A stretch of 64,000 bases of DNA from an uncultured Paracoccaceae bacterium (GTDB lineage: Bacteria; Pseudomonadota; Alphaproteobacteria; Rhodobacterales; Rhodobacteraceae): positions 1-64,000 of the forward strand of contig CALAXT010000056.1 of the NCBI GenBank assembly GCA_937895435.1, written 5' to 3'. The notes under the pieces were generated by a model that did no database searches, was not told the DNA's origin, and worked only from the letters and a program-made list of their open reading frames with translations. Below are positions 62,881 through 64,000 of this stretch, in pieces; the first letter of the stretch is position 1; every line of letters starts with the position of its first letter. The position numbers and the translations under genes are program-made.

Positions 62881-63724
62881 TCGCCCCTATCGCACCCGAT
62901 TTGCGCCCTCGCCCACGGGTTTGTTGCATTTGGGCCATGCCTTTTCGGCACTTACAGGTTGGGCACGGGCGCAGGAAATGGACGGCACATTTCTGCTGAG
63001 GATCGAAGATATCGACACGCCGCGCTGCACACAGGCGTTTCGAGATGCCATTTTTGACGATCTGCACTGGCTGGGCCTGGTTTGGCCAACGCCGGTGATC
63101 GAGCAGTCGCAAAGACGCATGGCCTATGACAGGGCACTGTCCGGGCTGATCGCGCGCGGGCTTGTCTATCCCTGCCGGTGTACCCGCACGGAAATACGCG
63201 CCGCACTTTCCGCACCACAAGAGGGCGCGCCCGCGCCCACCGCGCCCTATCCCGGCACCTGTCGCCACCGCCCCCCCTCTGACGCCGGGCCAAAGGATGG
63301 CTGGCGGCTAAACCTTGATGCCGCTCTGGAGTCACTTGGCGACACGACGATGGGTTTTTTTGAGAACGGGCCACTGCACCCAGGCTGGCACAATGTCACA
63401 AGTCTGGCGCTTTTGCATGCGCATGGCGATATCATTTTGGCACGACGCGATATCGGCATCTCGTATGCGCTGGCGGTGGTGTTGGATGATGCCGCACAAG
63501 GGATCACAGAAGTTGTACGTGGTGAGGATCTTTTTGATGCGACACCCCCACAAATCTTGTTGCAAAATTTGCTAGAACTTCCCACCCCAACCTATTGGCA
63601 CCACGCCCTTATTCGAGATGAGTTTGGCAAACGCCTGGCCAAGCGGGATGGGGGGCGCGCGCTGCAAGCGGTTCGGGGGGAAGGGCTGCGCCCCAGTGAT
63701 ATTATTGCACAGCTTGGCTTTTGA
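62870..63724 (+). CDS. gluQ: Glutamyl-queuosine tRNA(Asp) synthetase
   Basis: 284 residues of a truncated glutamyl-tRNA-synthetase core: [18 protein letters not shown] (HIGH-type), zinc ligands CRCTRTE and YPGTCRH, and the KMSKS-type KRLAKRDGG. It lacks the anticodon-binding domain, as GluQRS does, and attaches glutamate to queuosine-34 of tRNA-Asp. The start ATG overlaps trmFO by 11 bases. Confidence 0.95.
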   Translation: MPPDRPYRTRFAPSPTGLLHLGHAFSALTGWARAQEMDGTFLLRIEDIDTPRCTQAFRDAIFDDLHWLGLVWPTPVIEQSQRRMAYDRALSGLIARGLVYPCRCTRTEIRAALSAPQEGAPAPTAPYPGTCRHRPPSDAGPKDGWRLNLDAALESLGDTTMGFFENGPLHPGWHNVTSLALLHAHGDIILARRDIGISYALAVVLDDAAQGITEVVRGEDLFDATPPQILLQNLLELPTPTYWHHALIRDEFGKRLAKRDGGRALQAVRGEGLRPSDIIAQLGF

Positions 63725-63725
63725 T

Positions 63726-64000
63726 TTAGGGCGAAAGCGGCTGTAGAATTTCCACCTCATCGCCAGCACGGATTGCGCTGTAAAAACAGCTTTGCCGGTT
63801 TGTATGGCAGGCAGGCCCCGTTTGTTCCACCATGACCAACAGACAATCGCGATCACAATCGACCCGCATTTCCACCAAACGCTGCGTATGGCCCGAGCTC
63901 TCGCCCTTGACCCAAAACGCCTGCCGCGACCGTGACCAATACGTCACCAGCCCCGTTTCCAAACTGCGCCGCACGGCGTCTTGGTTCATCCAAGCCATCA
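63726..64000 (-). CDS. hisI: Phosphoribosyl-AMP cyclohydrolase, C-terminal part (cut by window edge)
   Basis: About 91 C-terminal residues: YWSRSRQAFWVKGESSGHTQ, the metal motif MRVDCDRDCLL, and CHTNRQSCFY. These are the zinc and magnesium ligands of HisI, which opens the purine ring of PR-AMP. The N-terminal part and start lie beyond the right edge. Its end is one base from gluQ, convergent. Confidence 0.93.
   Translation of the reverse strand, partial: MAWMNQDAVRRSLETGLVTYWSRSRQAFWVKGESSGHTQRLVEMRVDCDRDCLLVMVEQTGPACHTNRQSCFYSAIRAGDEVEILQPLSP

Noticed and set aside
1-64000. CRISPR arrays, insertion sequences, prophage or plasmid genes
   Set aside because: No repeat-spacer pattern, transposase, integrase or phage structural motif was found; ordinary chromosomal gene content throughout.

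Overview
The window is a chromosomal segment of an alphaproteobacterium, most likely of the Roseobacter group (Rhodobacterales, Rhodobacteraceae). The pointers are the family-typical gene set (split methionine synthase with a DUF1638 protein, F1-ATPase zeta subunit, DUF2125 and DUF1476 proteins, homospermidine synthase, DctB/DctD pair, XRE regulator with the VDVHVGKRIRHRRW start), moderately high G+C judged by eye, and TGATG/ATGA stop-start overlaps. Nothing looks like a prophage, plasmid, transposon or CRISPR locus. It is core-type chromosome, and the surprises are mostly regulatory or architectural.

Region 1 (1-5.5 kb, minus strand) is a sulfur block: a SulP permease (cut by the left edge), a phosphatase-like domain fused to a sulfide:quinone-oxidoreductase-like flavoprotein, a persulfide-dioxygenase-like metallo-hydrolase, and the two-gene YeeE/YedE transporter pmpAB. 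Upstream sit a Crp/Fnr-type regulator and an NsrR-type Rrf2 regulator whose genes overlap. Facing them (5.7-8.3 kb) is a cyanide-insensitive-type bd quinol oxidase operon, cydA-cydB plus a 30-codon third subunit gene. Two 23-bp NsrR-like operators lie in the shared intergenic region.

Region 2 (8.4-24.7 kb, mostly plus) holds an RsmC-like rRNA methylase, an SDR oxidoreductase, hemF, parE, rpsD with a clear terminator, homospermidine synthase, hisC-tyrA, a DUF2125 protein, a gamma-glutamylcyclotransferase, a TolQ/ExbB-like plus OmpA-like stator pair with a very long periplasmic coiled coil, and an ABC exporter. Region 3 (24.7-35.8 kb) has an A+T-rich orphan membrane protein, hisN, an XRE regulator, a Bax-inhibitor-1 (ybhL-type) gene with a candidate heat-shock promoter and leader RNA, rpmG, RNase P RNA (rnpB), an amidase, an Excalibur-type lipoprotein, gatA-gatC, tadA, an rsuA/rluB-family synthase, hsp20 and a PfkB sugar kinase sharing an Fnr box, and dtd.

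Region 4 (35.8-54 kb) has an APC permease, a GNAT enzyme, ccdA, rne, dctD-dctB, purQ-purS-purC, the ATPase zeta subunit, the split methionine synthase cluster (homocysteine methyltransferase, corrinoid protein, DUF1638), sufE, a lipoprotein, rnd and purN-purM. Region 5 (54-64 kb) has a CAT-anticodon tRNA (probably Ile2), a sulfotransferase-like protein, a LysR regulator facing an SbtA bicarbonate transporter, tRNA-Leu(CAA), dsbB, gyrA with an overlapping small gene, trmFO, gluQRS and the C-terminal part of hisI (cut by the right edge).

The observations most worth a second look are a perfect 32-bp tandem duplication of the start region of the sulfide-oxidoreductase gene that creates a 22-codon out-of-frame decoy ORF, the NsrR-type control of the bd oxidase, a DctD-type enhancer-binding protein without the GAFTGA loop, the coiled-coil stator pair, the DUF1638 gene without a normal start codon, and structured leaders ahead of rnd, rne, rpmG and the ybhL-type gene. 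All functional statements are from reading the sequence; no search or folding program was run.
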